A stretch of 64,000 bases of DNA from Acinetobacter johnsonii CIP 64.6. Lineage in GTDB: Bacteria > Pseudomonadota > Gammaproteobacteria > Pseudomonadales > Moraxellaceae. The notes under the pieces were generated by a model. That model was not told where the DNA came from. It made no database searches and saw only the letters and a list, made by a program, of their open reading frames with translations. Numbering within the stretch: the first letter of the stretch is position 1; each line of letters opens with the position of its first letter. Position numbers and translations under genes: made by a program. Positions 28,857 through 38,079 of this stretch are shown piece by piece. Location of the stretch: contig NZ_KB849235.1 in NCBI RefSeq assembly GCF_000368045.1, forward strand, positions 656,708-720,707, written 5' to 3'.

Positions 28857-29254
28857 TTTAATCTTTCATACCCATATTCTACAACTGCTTGACCTGTTAC
28901 TCCACCAACATATCCTCCGATAAGAGTACCTCCAACTGCTATAACTCCTACAACGGCCAGAACAGGAAGGCCAACAGTTCCTCCAACAACGCCTATTACT
29001 ACACCACCGATGGCTGTTCCAATGCTCCCTCCAATTCTTGCACCTAATAGACCGCCATTAATTTTACCAGTTTGTTTTAAAATTTCTTTCCTTGTACCAT
29101 CTGGAACACCTTTTTCATAGACCTAAGCCACTGAATTTACACTGCCATAAATATCCCAAGCAAAAACTAATCTTCCACCCCACTTTAAACTTTTACTTAC
29201 TTTTGATGTTTCATCCATGTTTTTAATATAGTCATCGATACTACTATAATTTTT
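28853..29254 (-). pseudogene. Glycine-zipper toxin tail, nonsense-mutated
   Basis: About 133 codons read without an initiator from the IS5 remnant junction. The order is an Asp/Lys-rich helix, KWGGRLVFAWDIYGSVNSVA, one TAG stop (29123-29125), YEKGVPDGTRKEILKQTGK, then a Gly-rich double hydrophobic hairpin (GARIGGSIGTAIGGVV, and GTLIGGYVGG) ending EYGYERLK. The pattern matches C-terminal domains of VgrG-linked effectors in Acinetobacter. A single C-to-T change (CAG to TAG) explains the stop. The N-terminal part of the effector is missing. Confidence 0.75.
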
Positions 29255-29500
29255 TGCACAAAGATTTAAAAAATAAAATACCCCTAAGCGACTCAAATTT
29301 AAGTGACAACTTGGGTGTGAGCTCGGTCTAATTCTGTAAATTTATTTAAGACTGCCACACGTGCATGAATCTCGTTGACTTAGCTGTCAAAATTCCTAGC
29401 GCTGAGTTTATCGCCTAATAATTTGATACAATGCATCTTAGTTTCGACCAAACTGCGCAGATGATACCCAGACCACTTTTTCATCAGTCTGCTCATTAAA
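29254..29500 (-). mobile_element. IS5-family transposase remnant
   Basis: Reverse-strand frames read LMKKWSGYHLRSLVETKMHC and IKLLGDKLSARNFDS, then a TAA, then VNEIHARVAVLNKFTEL and HTQVVT-stop. This is the C-terminal end of an IS5-group transposase carrying one nonsense codon. The outer end TTGCACAAAGAT (29254-29265) matches the inner part of the 113-bp element's repeat, but the terminal GGCTTTG is degenerate. The 5' two-thirds of the IS are gone. Confidence 0.8.
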
Positions 29501-29718
29501 TTATTGAACGAGATGATAATATTTTCCAGCATTAAAACTATGAAAATAGAAATTCCAGTTCGAACCAAAATTCAGCAATAAACTTCCATCATCATGTGGT
29601 ACGACACTAAAGCCTTCAAATGGAACGCTATATTGGTCATACACAACTGAAGCTGGTAGTTGGTGTTTGCGTCTATCGCTGCTTTTTCAACTATCAATTC
29701 TTCACAGTTCCAACTTTA
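29501..29718 (-). pseudogene. Degenerate coding fragment after the Sel1 gene
   Basis: Two reverse-strand frames give protein-like text that joins only with a frameshift: LIVEKAAIDANTNYQ, then PASVVYDQYSVPFEGFSVV and PHDDGSLLLNFGSNWNFYF. No family recognised. It sits between the Sel1 lipoprotein gene and the IS5 remnant, so it may be the end of another effector or immunity gene. Confidence 0.4.
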
Positions 29719-30708
29719 TTACTTTTTTCCTTCCTCTTCATCCTTAATCTCCCATTTACTATTAGGATCATCTATTACAATTTGTATTTTCTCGCCATTC
29801 TTTAAAATTCGAATATTTTCTTTAACGACTTTACTCTCTAACTCAAGCAACTTGCTTCTAGCTATCTCTAACCCGAACTCATTCGCTAAAGTATAATAAG
29901 CATATGCAAGGTCAAAATTTTGTTCTACTCCATCACCTTTTTCATACAATGAGGCTAAATTATAAGCAGCACGAGGTTCATTATTCTCTACTGCCTTTTC
30001 GTACCAGTAGACAGCTTTCGTCATAGACTTATCTATTACCTCTCCTTTCTTATACATAACTGCAACATTAAATTGTGAAGGTGCATAATTTTTTTCAGCA
30101 GCCTTTAAAGAGTATTCAAAATATTTATGTTTATCTTTTATCCCCCCCCAACCCTCATAATAACAATTAGCAGTATTTGCAGCTCCCAAACCGTAGTCTA
30201 AGTTTGCTGATTTTTCATAATATTCACATGCTTTTTTAAGATCCCTTTCAAAATAAAATCCGTTAAAATACATAAATCCAATTGAGTTAATAGCCTCTGG
30301 CACGTTTTTATTCATTGCTTTTGTAAAATAAGTATAAGCTTTTTCATAGTCCTGTTTAACTCCATTTCCATGAGCATATAAACTCCCCATATTATTTTCA
30401 GCTACCCCATTATTATTCTTAATTGCCTTTTCATACCAATGAACTGCTTTTTTAATGTCCATCTTTTGATTTAAATAGCCATTCTCAAAGACAACCCCTA
30501 CTAAATTCTGCGCAATAGGATCATTATCTTCAGCCTTAGCTAATAAAGCATTGAAATAATTTAACTTTTCATTATCATCTTGACTCTTTATTACTTCATC
30601 AATTTCAGATAAATCAATATATTGACCTTCCGCGCTAGCTTTATCCGCATTAACATCACAACCTGTTAGGCTCAATGTCAATATCAATGCAGTAAACAAA
30701 AACTTCAT
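29719..30708 (-). CDS. Sel1-repeat lipoprotein, candidate T6SS immunity
   Basis: 329 residues. Lipoprotein signal with lipobox LTGC (Cys17); Asp at +2 predicts inner-membrane retention facing the periplasm. About six Sel1/TPR-like repeats (A-x-Y-W-Y-E-K-A type, NNMGSLYAHGNGV, FNVAVMYKKGEV, YNLASLYEKGDGV) span 60-285. The last 22 residues resemble the VgrG C-terminus. The start lies 11 bp after the LysM effector stop, so it is the third gene of a vgrG operon, where periplasmic immunity lipoproteins are expected. Immunity is inferred from position and location. Confidence 0.75.
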   Translation of the reverse strand: MKFLFTALILTLSLTGCDVNADKASAEGQYIDLSEIDEVIKSQDDNEKLNYFNALLAKAEDNDPIAQNLVGVVFENGYLNQKMDIKKAVHWYEKAIKNNNGVAENNMGSLYAHGNGVKQDYEKAYTYFTKAMNKNVPEAINSIGFMYFNGFYFERDLKKACEYYEKSANLDYGLGAANTANCYYEGWGGIKDKHKYFEYSLKAAEKNYAPSQFNVAVMYKKGEVIDKSMTKAVYWYEKAVENNEPRAAYNLASLYEKGDGVEQNFDLAYAYYTLANEFGLEIARSKLLELESKVVKENIRILKNGEKIQIVIDDPNSKWEIKDEEEGKK

Positions 30709-30732
30709 TTAAAAGAGTCCTATTTTGTTAAA
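30687..30732. repeat. 46-bp direct repeat, copy 2
   Basis: Exact copy of 28380-28425, spanning the effector stop codon, the short intergenic gap and the start of the intact Sel1 lipoprotein gene. Confidence 0.95.
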
Positions 30733-31805
30733 GGAATGACAAATGTATAACTAAGGTTATGTTGAATATTAGCTCCCATACCAACTCCAGCTTCAAGTCC
30801 CCCGCCCATTGTGGTTCCTTCATTAAAGTCTCCATCAAATATTTTTTCTGGAGTTAAACCTGAAGCCGCAACAGTTGAAGCACCAACCAATGCATATGTA
30901 TTCACATTCATAGAATATCCAAAACCAGCTAAATCATCTAAACTTTTAGCCTCACTTAATAAATAACCTCCTTCTACAGAAACAGAAGGAGTTCCTTGTA
31001 CACCAGATACCCCAGGAGCAAGAAATATTCCCCACTGACCTTTCGGTGTTCGTGCCACTCCAATTTGGATACTAGCACCCACCCCAATAACCGCAGCAAT
31101 TGCTCCAGATACATTTACATACATAAGTTGAGTCCCTTTCACATCTACTTCAATTTCCACTACAACTTTAGAGTTATTTTTGGATATTTGAAATTTTTCT
31201 TTTATATACTTCTTATATTTTTTATGGTCCGCTAATTCTTTTCTTTTAGCATCTATTTCATCTTTTATGATAATAATTTGCCCTACTTTAATAGCATTAA
31301 CATTAATTCCTTTATTCCTCATACTAATATCATTAACAGAAACACCATGCTGTTTTGCAATAAAATTTAAATTTTCACCCGATTTAACTGTATGTTTTAT
31401 AATACTTGGATATAAATAAATATTTTTATCTAATTTTTTGTTTATAACTTGTGTTCTCCGCTCATAGCTACCCGCCACTTCTTGCTTTTGAAATGTTTTT
31501 GTATTTATTATTATTGATGGGACATTAACTATTATTGTTCTCTTCTCATCTCTACCCATTCTCTTATTATATGAAAAATAACCTATTTCCGTCCACGATT
31601 TATATGGTGTCGGAAAATCCATTACTTCAAAAACTAATTGCTCTATACCAACTATTGAGCCCCCCTTACCTTTACCATTCTTTGTAGTGAACTCAACTAG
31701 TTTTCTTTTTGTCTTTTTTTGTTCATCATTTAAAACTGATACTTTATAGCGTAACCCATCAACAGGATTCCCAGCTCTATCTTTAAAAAAAACTTCAAAT
31801 TTCAT
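30720..31805 (-). CDS. LysM-domain protein, candidate VgrG-linked effector
   Basis: 361 residues. N-terminal beta-rich module (about 1-130: FEVFFKDRAGNPVDGLRYKV) resembles the small domain used to dock cargo on VgrG. A LysM peptidoglycan-binding domain is at about 139-183 (HTVKSGENLNFIAKQHGVSV, then VGQIIII). A charged helix follows at 185-215. The C-terminal 145 residues are Gly/Ala/Ser-rich with short hydrophobic stretches and a late Gly-repeat region (TTMGGGLEAGVGMGAN), suggesting a membrane or barrel-like toxic part. No catalytic residues of a known lysozyme or amidase are visible. The ATG is 4 bp after vgrG stop. Function inferred from context. Confidence 0.75.
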   Translation of the reverse strand: MKFEVFFKDRAGNPVDGLRYKVSVLNDEQKKTKRKLVEFTTKNGKGKGGSIVGIEQLVFEVMDFPTPYKSWTEIGYFSYNKRMGRDEKRTIIVNVPSIIINTKTFQKQEVAGSYERRTQVINKKLDKNIYLYPSIIKHTVKSGENLNFIAKQHGVSVNDISMRNKGINVNAIKVGQIIIIKDEIDAKRKELADHKKYKKYIKEKFQISKNNSKVVVEIEVDVKGTQLMYVNVSGAIAAVIGVGASIQIGVARTPKGQWGIFLAPGVSGVQGTPSVSVEGGYLLSEAKSLDDLAGFGYSMNVNTYALVGASTVAASGLTPEKIFDGDFNEGTTMGGGLEAGVGMGANIQHNLSYTFVIPLTK

Positions 31806-31809
31806 AAAT

Positions 31810-34719
31810 TTAACCTTCTACCTCATTATTTTCTGGTTCTTCAAAATCCTCATCAATAATTGACCACTCGTAAATTGGTTCATCTACTACAACCTGTATG
31901 TCCTCCTGTTTATTATCAATACTTACAAAACGTTCTGTTCTACCATATTCATCTAACACTCCAGCTTTGTAAGTTTTTTGTCCTTTCAGTAAGGCTCTAT
32001 ATTTTACCTCAGAAAAGTCAGTATCTTTAAAAACATCAAAAGTGTCTATGCGATTTGTAAACGAATAATTCTCTTTATTCATAGCTAAACTACTAAAACT
32101 TGGTAGTATGGACTGAACTTTAGCTCCACCTTTAAACATATGTTGTCCAGCATTAACCTCAAATTTCCCACCCGTTTTTGGAAAAATTCCTGAGCCATTC
32201 AGAGCAATCTGCGATGAACCACCCGTAATCAAAACTTCTTTGGGACTACTGATTTCTATCCGATCTTCTGTAGAAGAAATCGTGATGCCGAGTTTGGCAA
32301 ATACATCTAAAGCATCTGACTGTGCTTGAATCTCAACTTTACCTTGTGCTGCAATGGCTTTAATCCCGCCTTGCGCAGCAAACAGACTTACTTTGCCTAA
32401 AGCTTGCCCCAAAATATTCTTTTGGGTACTAAGGTTAATACTATCGCCCGCAGTATGGTTAATGATGCCTGTAGCTGAAAGATGGATATCTTCAGGGGTA
32501 CTTAAGGCAATCCCATCAGCAGAACTGAGTAACATGATGGCTTTTTTATACTTGGCAACATCTTTTTCAATTTCTTCGGCAAAAGCTTTTAGTTGCTCAA
32601 TGGATTCTATTTCATCGGTCTTTTGATTCTTGGCAATATCACTTAAGGCTTTACTATTGGTCTGGCTGCCTTCAAGTTGCTTTTTGGCAATCTCACTATC
32701 TAAATGTTCACCTTTGGCTTGGTTTTGTTGATATGTACTTAGTAATAATCCATTTCCAGCTCGTACTGCACCCCATTGATCTGTTCTAAGCTCAAACCCT
32801 TCACCCCGACCATCACTGGTCGCACTTTCTTTAGGATGACTCAAATTACCTAGGTTAAGTTGTGTTGCACCATGACTGCTGTGGAGTTGGGTACTGATCT
32901 GTCCGGTAGTATCATCAAATCGCAGTTGGTTAAATCCTTCACCATCAACTTCTTTGGAGCGAATACCACTTAACTTTTTAGTATCAGGTAGTTTACCTTT
33001 GTTGTCGAACTTGGTTGGATGGCGTTGTGCTTCATGGATACGTCCCACCACAAATGGTCGGTCGATATCACCATCAAAAAAATCAATGACCACGATCTCA
33101 CCAATGCGTGGTAAGAATCTTGCCCCATAGCCCTCACCAGCCCATGGGGTCAGTACATCTACCCAAGCAGAATCCGTATCGTTATCATTGGAACCAGCAC
33201 CACCATCATGAGTGTTGTCTTCGTTACGGGTAAATAGGAATCGAACTTTGATGCGTCCCCATTCATCAACAAAGATTTCTTCTCCACTTGGGCCAACAAC
33301 TTTAGCACGTTGTGGTGATGCTATCGCTCTATGTTGTAGTGGATTGTATTCTGGAACAGTAACAATGTTACGTCGTTGAAGCGTGAGTGTATTGGCTTGG
33401 CGTTCATCTGTATTATTGTTTGCAATGTTACTTACCTGCCAATTACTTTGTTGAAGCAAGGCACCCACTTGATCATTCAGGTCTTTAGGTAAATTATTTT
33501 GGTTTTGAAAAGTCTTAGCAGTGATTAGAAACTGTTTGTCTGCATCTGCGTGTTGATCTATTTCGGGGTGTTCATTGAACTCAAACCAATAACCCACATG
33601 TGCATCACGTACTGTAGAGGTTGCACTAAATTGTTTAGCTTGTGCATTGTAGTAGTGACTTAAGGTTTGATTAAACTTTTCAATCTGACCATTGCCTGAT
33701 TTGGTCGCACCATCTTCACCATTTAAGTCCTGTATCCATGCAGGGCTAAAATGCCATGCCTGCTCCAAACCTAAACTGGCATTGTCATAATTTTCACTAT
33801 GGTTATGCTTGCTTTGAACACTTCCCGCCCCTTCTTCAGTTACTAACACATCGGCTTGCCAACGCTGTACATGTACTGAGGTCGGTTGGATTGAACGCTG
33901 ACCTACGAAATGAGTAATAGAGTCGCTTTTTTCTACGGCACTACTGCGATGAAAGCGGATACTGCGACGGTCTAAGACGTTAAATTGCGAATTATCATCA
34001 ATTAATCTTAATCTTTGCGGCTGTATCTGTTCACTAGAACTAAGCACTTTAAGTTGTGCTTCATCAATCAGCCAGTTAATACCTTCACTTCTCATCAACC
34101 GAGTCAGAAAATCAAAATCGCTTTCCGAGGCCTGCATAATAAATGGACGAATATCATAATCTTGGGTTAAGCCACTTTTATCCAAAGTCAAACTTAAAGC
34201 GAAGAGCGCACTACGTTGCACCCATTCTTGAAACACGATTTGGATCACGTCCACAGCCGACTTATTCATAAACACGCGACTATTACGACGATGATTCCAT
34301 AAGGCTGTCGAATCTTTGACAGTCAAACGATAAATTGTAAGAGAACCATCACTCGCACCTATATCTGCTTGGGCCACAATACCTGAAACACGAGTTAACT
34401 CAGATTTGTCTGTGACAATATCAACAGCAGTTTGGCAGCCAATAAATTGCTTTAATGGAATTTTGGAGTTGGTCGAAAGACAAATCAATTGTAGATGAGT
34501 ACCCTCATTGAGGCTATGCATCCCATCAATACGTTGTAGGAAAACTTGATTATTTAGAGACGTATTTGAGAATTGAACATGGATCGCACGTTTCTGTGCT
34601 GTCAGTCCAAGTTGCTCTAATGCAGCATAAATATTGTTAGACATAAGAGATTTATTATTTAATTTTAGAATGTGGTCATTTATACAAATTGGCCCGAATT
34701 CTAATCTAGTTACTTCCAT
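31810..34719 (-). CDS. vgrG: Type VI secretion tip protein VgrG
   Basis: 969 residues, an evolved-length VgrG. gp27-like base covers about 1-440 (phage-late-control-D motifs, DFDFLTRLMRSEGINWL). The gp5-like OB fold has WVDVLTPWAGEGYGARFLP and GDIDRPFVVGRIHEAQRHPT. A DUF2345/beta-helix needle covers about 640-880, with repeated LSATGIINHTAGDSI-like strands. A short C-terminal domain is at about 895-969. It forms the puncturing tip of the T6SS spike. No T6SS structural genes (tss, hcp, clpV) are in this window, so this is an auxiliary vgrG island served by a machine encoded elsewhere. First gene of an operon with the LysM and Sel1 genes. Confidence 0.95.
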   Translation of the reverse strand: MEVTRLEFGPICINDHILKLNNKSLMSNNIYAALEQLGLTAQKRAIHVQFSNTSLNNQVFLQRIDGMHSLNEGTHLQLICLSTNSKIPLKQFIGCQTAVDIVTDKSELTRVSGIVAQADIGASDGSLTIYRLTVKDSTALWNHRRNSRVFMNKSAVDVIQIVFQEWVQRSALFALSLTLDKSGLTQDYDIRPFIMQASESDFDFLTRLMRSEGINWLIDEAQLKVLSSSEQIQPQRLRLIDDNSQFNVLDRRSIRFHRSSAVEKSDSITHFVGQRSIQPTSVHVQRWQADVLVTEEGAGSVQSKHNHSENYDNASLGLEQAWHFSPAWIQDLNGEDGATKSGNGQIEKFNQTLSHYYNAQAKQFSATSTVRDAHVGYWFEFNEHPEIDQHADADKQFLITAKTFQNQNNLPKDLNDQVGALLQQSNWQVSNIANNNTDERQANTLTLQRRNIVTVPEYNPLQHRAIASPQRAKVVGPSGEEIFVDEWGRIKVRFLFTRNEDNTHDGGAGSNDNDTDSAWVDVLTPWAGEGYGARFLPRIGEIVVIDFFDGDIDRPFVVGRIHEAQRHPTKFDNKGKLPDTKKLSGIRSKEVDGEGFNQLRFDDTTGQISTQLHSSHGATQLNLGNLSHPKESATSDGRGEGFELRTDQWGAVRAGNGLLLSTYQQNQAKGEHLDSEIAKKQLEGSQTNSKALSDIAKNQKTDEIESIEQLKAFAEEIEKDVAKYKKAIMLLSSADGIALSTPEDIHLSATGIINHTAGDSINLSTQKNILGQALGKVSLFAAQGGIKAIAAQGKVEIQAQSDALDVFAKLGITISSTEDRIEISSPKEVLITGGSSQIALNGSGIFPKTGGKFEVNAGQHMFKGGAKVQSILPSFSSLAMNKENYSFTNRIDTFDVFKDTDFSEVKYRALLKGQKTYKAGVLDEYGRTERFVSIDNKQEDIQVVVDEPIYEWSIIDEDFEEPENNEVEG

Positions 34720-35063
34720 ATTTGAATGATAATTTATGTTTTTTATTGTTAATCTATTTGATTACATTCCTAAAAATATCGCAACGATATAATATTAAAA
34801 TGGCTTAAATAGCCATAAATAAATCTGAAAAAATGCACAAAACACTCTAACAAATATATAATATAATTTTAATTTCAATAACTTATAAATAAAAATCAAA
34901 TATAAATGTTCAATAAATAGAACCATAATATCAATATCAAAGCATGATAATTCTTAAATTTATTCAGATTAAAATGGCTAAAAAATCAATTATTTTACTT
35001 AAACAGCCTAACTAAACCACTTTAAGCATTATGCACCAAAGTAATCCCACATCAACAAAAAAT
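34720..35063. other. AT-rich intergenic region before vgrG
   Basis: Non-coding and strongly AT-rich, upstream of vgrG. It must contain the vgrG promoter. No clear terminator or repeat apart from the groEL terminator that follows. Confidence 0.4.
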
Positions 35064-35091
35064 AAAAAGGCCGCATTTAAGCGGCCTTTTT
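35064..35091. terminator. Terminator of groESL
   Basis: GGCCGC/GCGGCC stem with an ATTTAA loop, flanked by five A and five T, 25 bp after the groEL stop. Confidence 0.93.
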
Positions 35092-35115
35092 ACATCTAAA
35101 ATAATATGGTATAGA

Positions 35116-36750
35116 TTACATCATTCCGCCCATACCACCCATGCCGCCCATATCAGGCATTGCAGGCTTGTCTTCTGGAACGTCAGTAATCATACATTCA
35201 GTTGTCAACATTAAACCAGCTACAGATGCAGCATGCTCAAGTGCAGAACGCGTTACTTTCGCAGGGTCAAGAATACCCATTTCTAGCATGTCACCATACT
35301 CAGAAGTAGCAGCGTTATAACCGAAGTTACCTTCACCATTTTTCACAGCATTGATCACAACTGAAGGCTCATCACCCGCATTGGCAACGATTTGACGAAG
35401 TGGCGCTTCAATCGCACGACGTAAAATGTTAATACCTACGTTTTGGTCGTCATTCGCACCATTTACACCGTCAAGTGCAGCTGCAGCACGTACCAGTGCA
35501 ACACCACCACCAGCAACCACACCTTCTTCAACAGCAGCACGTGTTGCATGAAGCGCATCGTCCACACGGTCTTTCTTCTCTTTCATTTCAACTTCAGTCG
35601 CTGCACCAATTTTGATCACAGCCACACCGCCTGCTAATTTAGCAACACGTTCTTGAAGTTTTTCTTTATCGTATTCAGAAGATGATTCTTCAATTTGCGC
35701 GCGGATTTGCGTAACACGTTCAGCAATTTGAGCTGCATCACCAGCACCGTCAACAATCACAGTATTCTCTTTAGACACAGTGATTTTGTGCGCAGTACCT
35801 AAGTCTTGAAGAGAAGCTTGTTCTAAAGTCATGCCTACTTCTTCAGAAATTACAGTCGCGCCCGTCAAGATTGCGATATCTTGAAGCATTGCTTTACGAC
35901 GGTCACCAAAACCAGGTGCTTTAACCGCACATACTTTGATAATTCCGCGCATGTTGTTAACAACAAGTGTAGCTAAGGCCTCACCTTCAACATCTTCAGC
36001 GATGATTAAAAGTGGTTTACCTGTTTTAGCTACAGCTTCAAGTACAGTAATTAATTCACGGATGTTGCTGATTTTTTTGTCAACAAGCAAGATGAACGGA
36101 TTTTCAAGTTCAGCCGTTAATGTGTCTTGTTTGTTTGCAAAGTATGGGCTGATATAACCACGGTCAAACTGCATACCTTCAACAACGTCCAAAGCATCTT
36201 CAAAGCCTGAACCTTCTTCAACGGTAATCACGCCTTCTTTACCTACGCGTTCCATTGCTTGTGCAATGAGTTTACCTACAGTTTCGTCAGAGTTTGCAGA
36301 GATTGAACCGACTTGTTCAATCGCTTTAGTATCAGAAGCAGGTTTTGCTGTTGCTTTAATTTCAGCAACCAATGCTTTAACAGCCAGATCAATACCGCGT
36401 TTCAAGTCCATTGGGTTCATGCCCGCTGTTACAGACTTGATGCCTTCATTTAAAATTGCTTGAGCTAGTACAGTTGCAGTTGTTGTACCGTCACCAGCGA
36501 TGTCATTGGTTTTAGAAGATACTTCACGAACCAATTGAGCGCCCATGTTCTCAAATTTGTCTTTTAGAGAAATTTCTTTCGCAACCGTTACACCATCTTT
36601 AGTGATGTGCGGCGCACCGAAAGAACGGTCGATCACAACATTACGGCCTTTAGGACCTAAAGTTACTTTTACAGCATCTGCAAGCACGTTTACGCCTGCA
36701 ATCATTTTAGAACGAGCTGAATCACCAAATTTTACGTCTTTAGCTGACAT
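35116..36750 (-). CDS. groEL: Chaperonin GroEL
   Basis: 544 residues from ATG 36750 (MSAKDVKFG), preceded by GGAG; four codons upstream in frame are not part of the family. Nucleotide-binding KVTLGPKGRNVVID and DGTTTATVLAQAI motifs, and the GGM-repeat flexible tail (GGMGGMGGMM) are all present. Forms the tetradecameric folding chamber with GroES. Confidence 0.98.
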   Translation of the reverse strand: MSAKDVKFGDSARSKMIAGVNVLADAVKVTLGPKGRNVVIDRSFGAPHITKDGVTVAKEISLKDKFENMGAQLVREVSSKTNDIAGDGTTTATVLAQAILNEGIKSVTAGMNPMDLKRGIDLAVKALVAEIKATAKPASDTKAIEQVGSISANSDETVGKLIAQAMERVGKEGVITVEEGSGFEDALDVVEGMQFDRGYISPYFANKQDTLTAELENPFILLVDKKISNIRELITVLEAVAKTGKPLLIIAEDVEGEALATLVVNNMRGIIKVCAVKAPGFGDRRKAMLQDIAILTGATVISEEVGMTLEQASLQDLGTAHKITVSKENTVIVDGAGDAAQIAERVTQIRAQIEESSSEYDKEKLQERVAKLAGGVAVIKIGAATEVEMKEKKDRVDDALHATRAAVEEGVVAGGGVALVRAAAALDGVNGANDDQNVGINILRRAIEAPLRQIVANAGDEPSVVINAVKNGEGNFGYNAATSEYGDMLEMGILDPAKVTRSALEHAASVAGLMLTTECMITDVPEDKPAMPDMGGMGGMGGMM

Positions 36751-36817
36751 ACTAAACTCCAAATATTCTTAAATTTTAATCAATTGTATTGCTTAAACAG
36801 CAAATGAACGTTCTGAA

Positions 36818-37108
36818 TTAACCTTCAAGAACCGCTAAAATATCAGACTCTTTCATCACAAGAAGTTCTTCGCCTTCAACTTTAACTTTAGTGCCTGCAT
36901 ATGCACCAAACAGTACATTGTCGCCCACTTTTACATCTAAAGCACGAATGCCATTGTCTGTAATTTTTCCATTACCTACTGCAATAATTTCACCTTGAGC
37001 TGGCTGTTCAGCAGCAGAAGTACTCAAAATTAAACCGCCCGCAGTTTTAGTTTCCTTTTCTACGCGGCGAATCACAACGTTGTCATGTAAAGGACGAATT
37101 TTGCTCAT
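36818..37108 (-). CDS. groES: Co-chaperonin GroES
   Basis: 96 residues from ATG 37108 with GGAG upstream (MSKIRPLHDNVVIRR). The mobile loop KETKTAGGLILSTSA and the roof-loop NGKITDNG are visible. A longer in-frame upstream reading has no family support. Precedes groEL by 67 bp in one heat-shock operon. Confidence 0.97.
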   Translation of the reverse strand: MSKIRPLHDNVVIRRVEKETKTAGGLILSTSAAEQPAQGEIIAVGNGKITDNGIRALDVKVGDNVLFGAYAGTKVKVEGEELLVMKESDILAVLEG

Positions 37109-37203
37109 TTCTAGCTCCATAGACATTTTCAAAATGCCATTGTTTACGATGTGAAGATGACTTCTTATTCCTAGGTCATCAACAAAATTTTGATATGACA
37201 CTT

Positions 37204-37231
37204 TTGTGGGGATGGAATAAAACGCTTCAAG
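37204..37231 (-). promoter_or_regulatory. Sigma-32 heat-shock promoter of groESL
   Basis: On the reverse strand CTTGAA, a 14-bp spacer and CCCCACAA match the RpoH consensus (CTTGAA, CCCCATNT) very well. It lies about 95 bp upstream of groES. Confidence 0.9.
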
Positions 37232-37302
37232 GGCAAACACAAAATATTTTTATATTTTTGTGCTCTTTTTAAGCAAACCTCATCAAAGTTCAGACACTCA
37301 AT

Positions 37303-38079
37303 TCAATCTGACATACTTTGCTGCATCAACTCGAAGCGATTGGTTGCAGCGTTAAAGCTCAAATGTTGTACATCGGCATTCGGCAAAATAATATTCAGGC
37401 TATTGGGCAAACCCGCATGTAAACGATAAGATGTTGCCGTTCCAGCATGGATATCCAGCACTGGATGCGATACCCCAAGTTGATAAATCTGATTCAAATC
37501 ATAAACGGCAGCGTGGTGTAAATGCCCATGTAAAAGTCCATTTAAACCATGTTGGCTCCATTGCTCCAATGCAATACGACCAAGCATCGGACAGTCTTTC
37601 ACACCATGACTATGGTCTGGCGGAGTATAAAAAGGCTGATGCGCGGCGATCAGTTTAATTTTGTGCGCAGGTGCTTGCTGCAATTTTAGATCAATCTCTT
37701 GAATTTGGTTCAGTGAAATATGCCCTCGCGTGTGGTAACGCCGACGAATACTATTCACTCCAATGACATAAAAATGTTCAGTTTCTAAGGTGTTTTCCAC
37801 CCCCCCAAAAAACAGTTGATAACGTGCAAAGGGACTGAAAAAACGATTCCACACATGGTACAGCGGAATATCATGATTCCCCGGCACCACCAAATACGGC
37901 AGCTTTAAACTGTCTAAAAACTGCCGACAAGCATAAAACTGAATAAACCGCGCACGTTGGGTCAAGTCCCCACTGACCACTACGGCTTCAAAAGAATGTT
38001 CCTCACATAACTGACGAATGGCCTGTAAACAGGCTTCGCGTTCGGTCCCAAAGTGTAAATCTGACAAATGTAAAATCAT
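37303..38079 (-). CDS. Calcineurin-like metallophosphoesterase
   Basis: 258 residues. Metal-binding motifs LSDLHFG (residues 5-11), VVSGDLTQR, PGNHDIP, AAHQPF and GHLHH in the standard order of the superfamily. Substrate unknown. The start codon overlaps the lipid-kinase stop by 4 bp, so the pair is translationally coupled and may act on the same lipid or cyclic nucleotide pathway (inference). Confidence 0.92.
   Translation of the reverse strand: MILHLSDLHFGTEREACLQAIRQLCEEHSFEAVVVSGDLTQRARFIQFYACRQFLDSLKLPYLVVPGNHDIPLYHVWNRFFSPFARYQLFFGGVENTLETEHFYVIGVNSIRRRYHTRGHISLNQIQEIDLKLQQAPAHKIKLIAAHQPFYTPPDHSHGVKDCPMLGRIALEQWSQHGLNGLLHGHLHHAAVYDLNQIYQLGVSHPVLDIHAGTATSYRLHAGLPNSLNIILPNADVQHLSFNAATNRFELMQQSMSD

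Noticed and set aside
29380..29568. 62-residue ORF taken as a separate gene
   Set aside because: Its content is the C-terminal part of an IS5-family transposase, interrupted by a stop; treated as an IS remnant.
28464..34719. Prophage or full T6SS cluster
   Set aside because: No phage structural, integrase or tss/hcp/clpV genes are present; only a vgrG satellite island.
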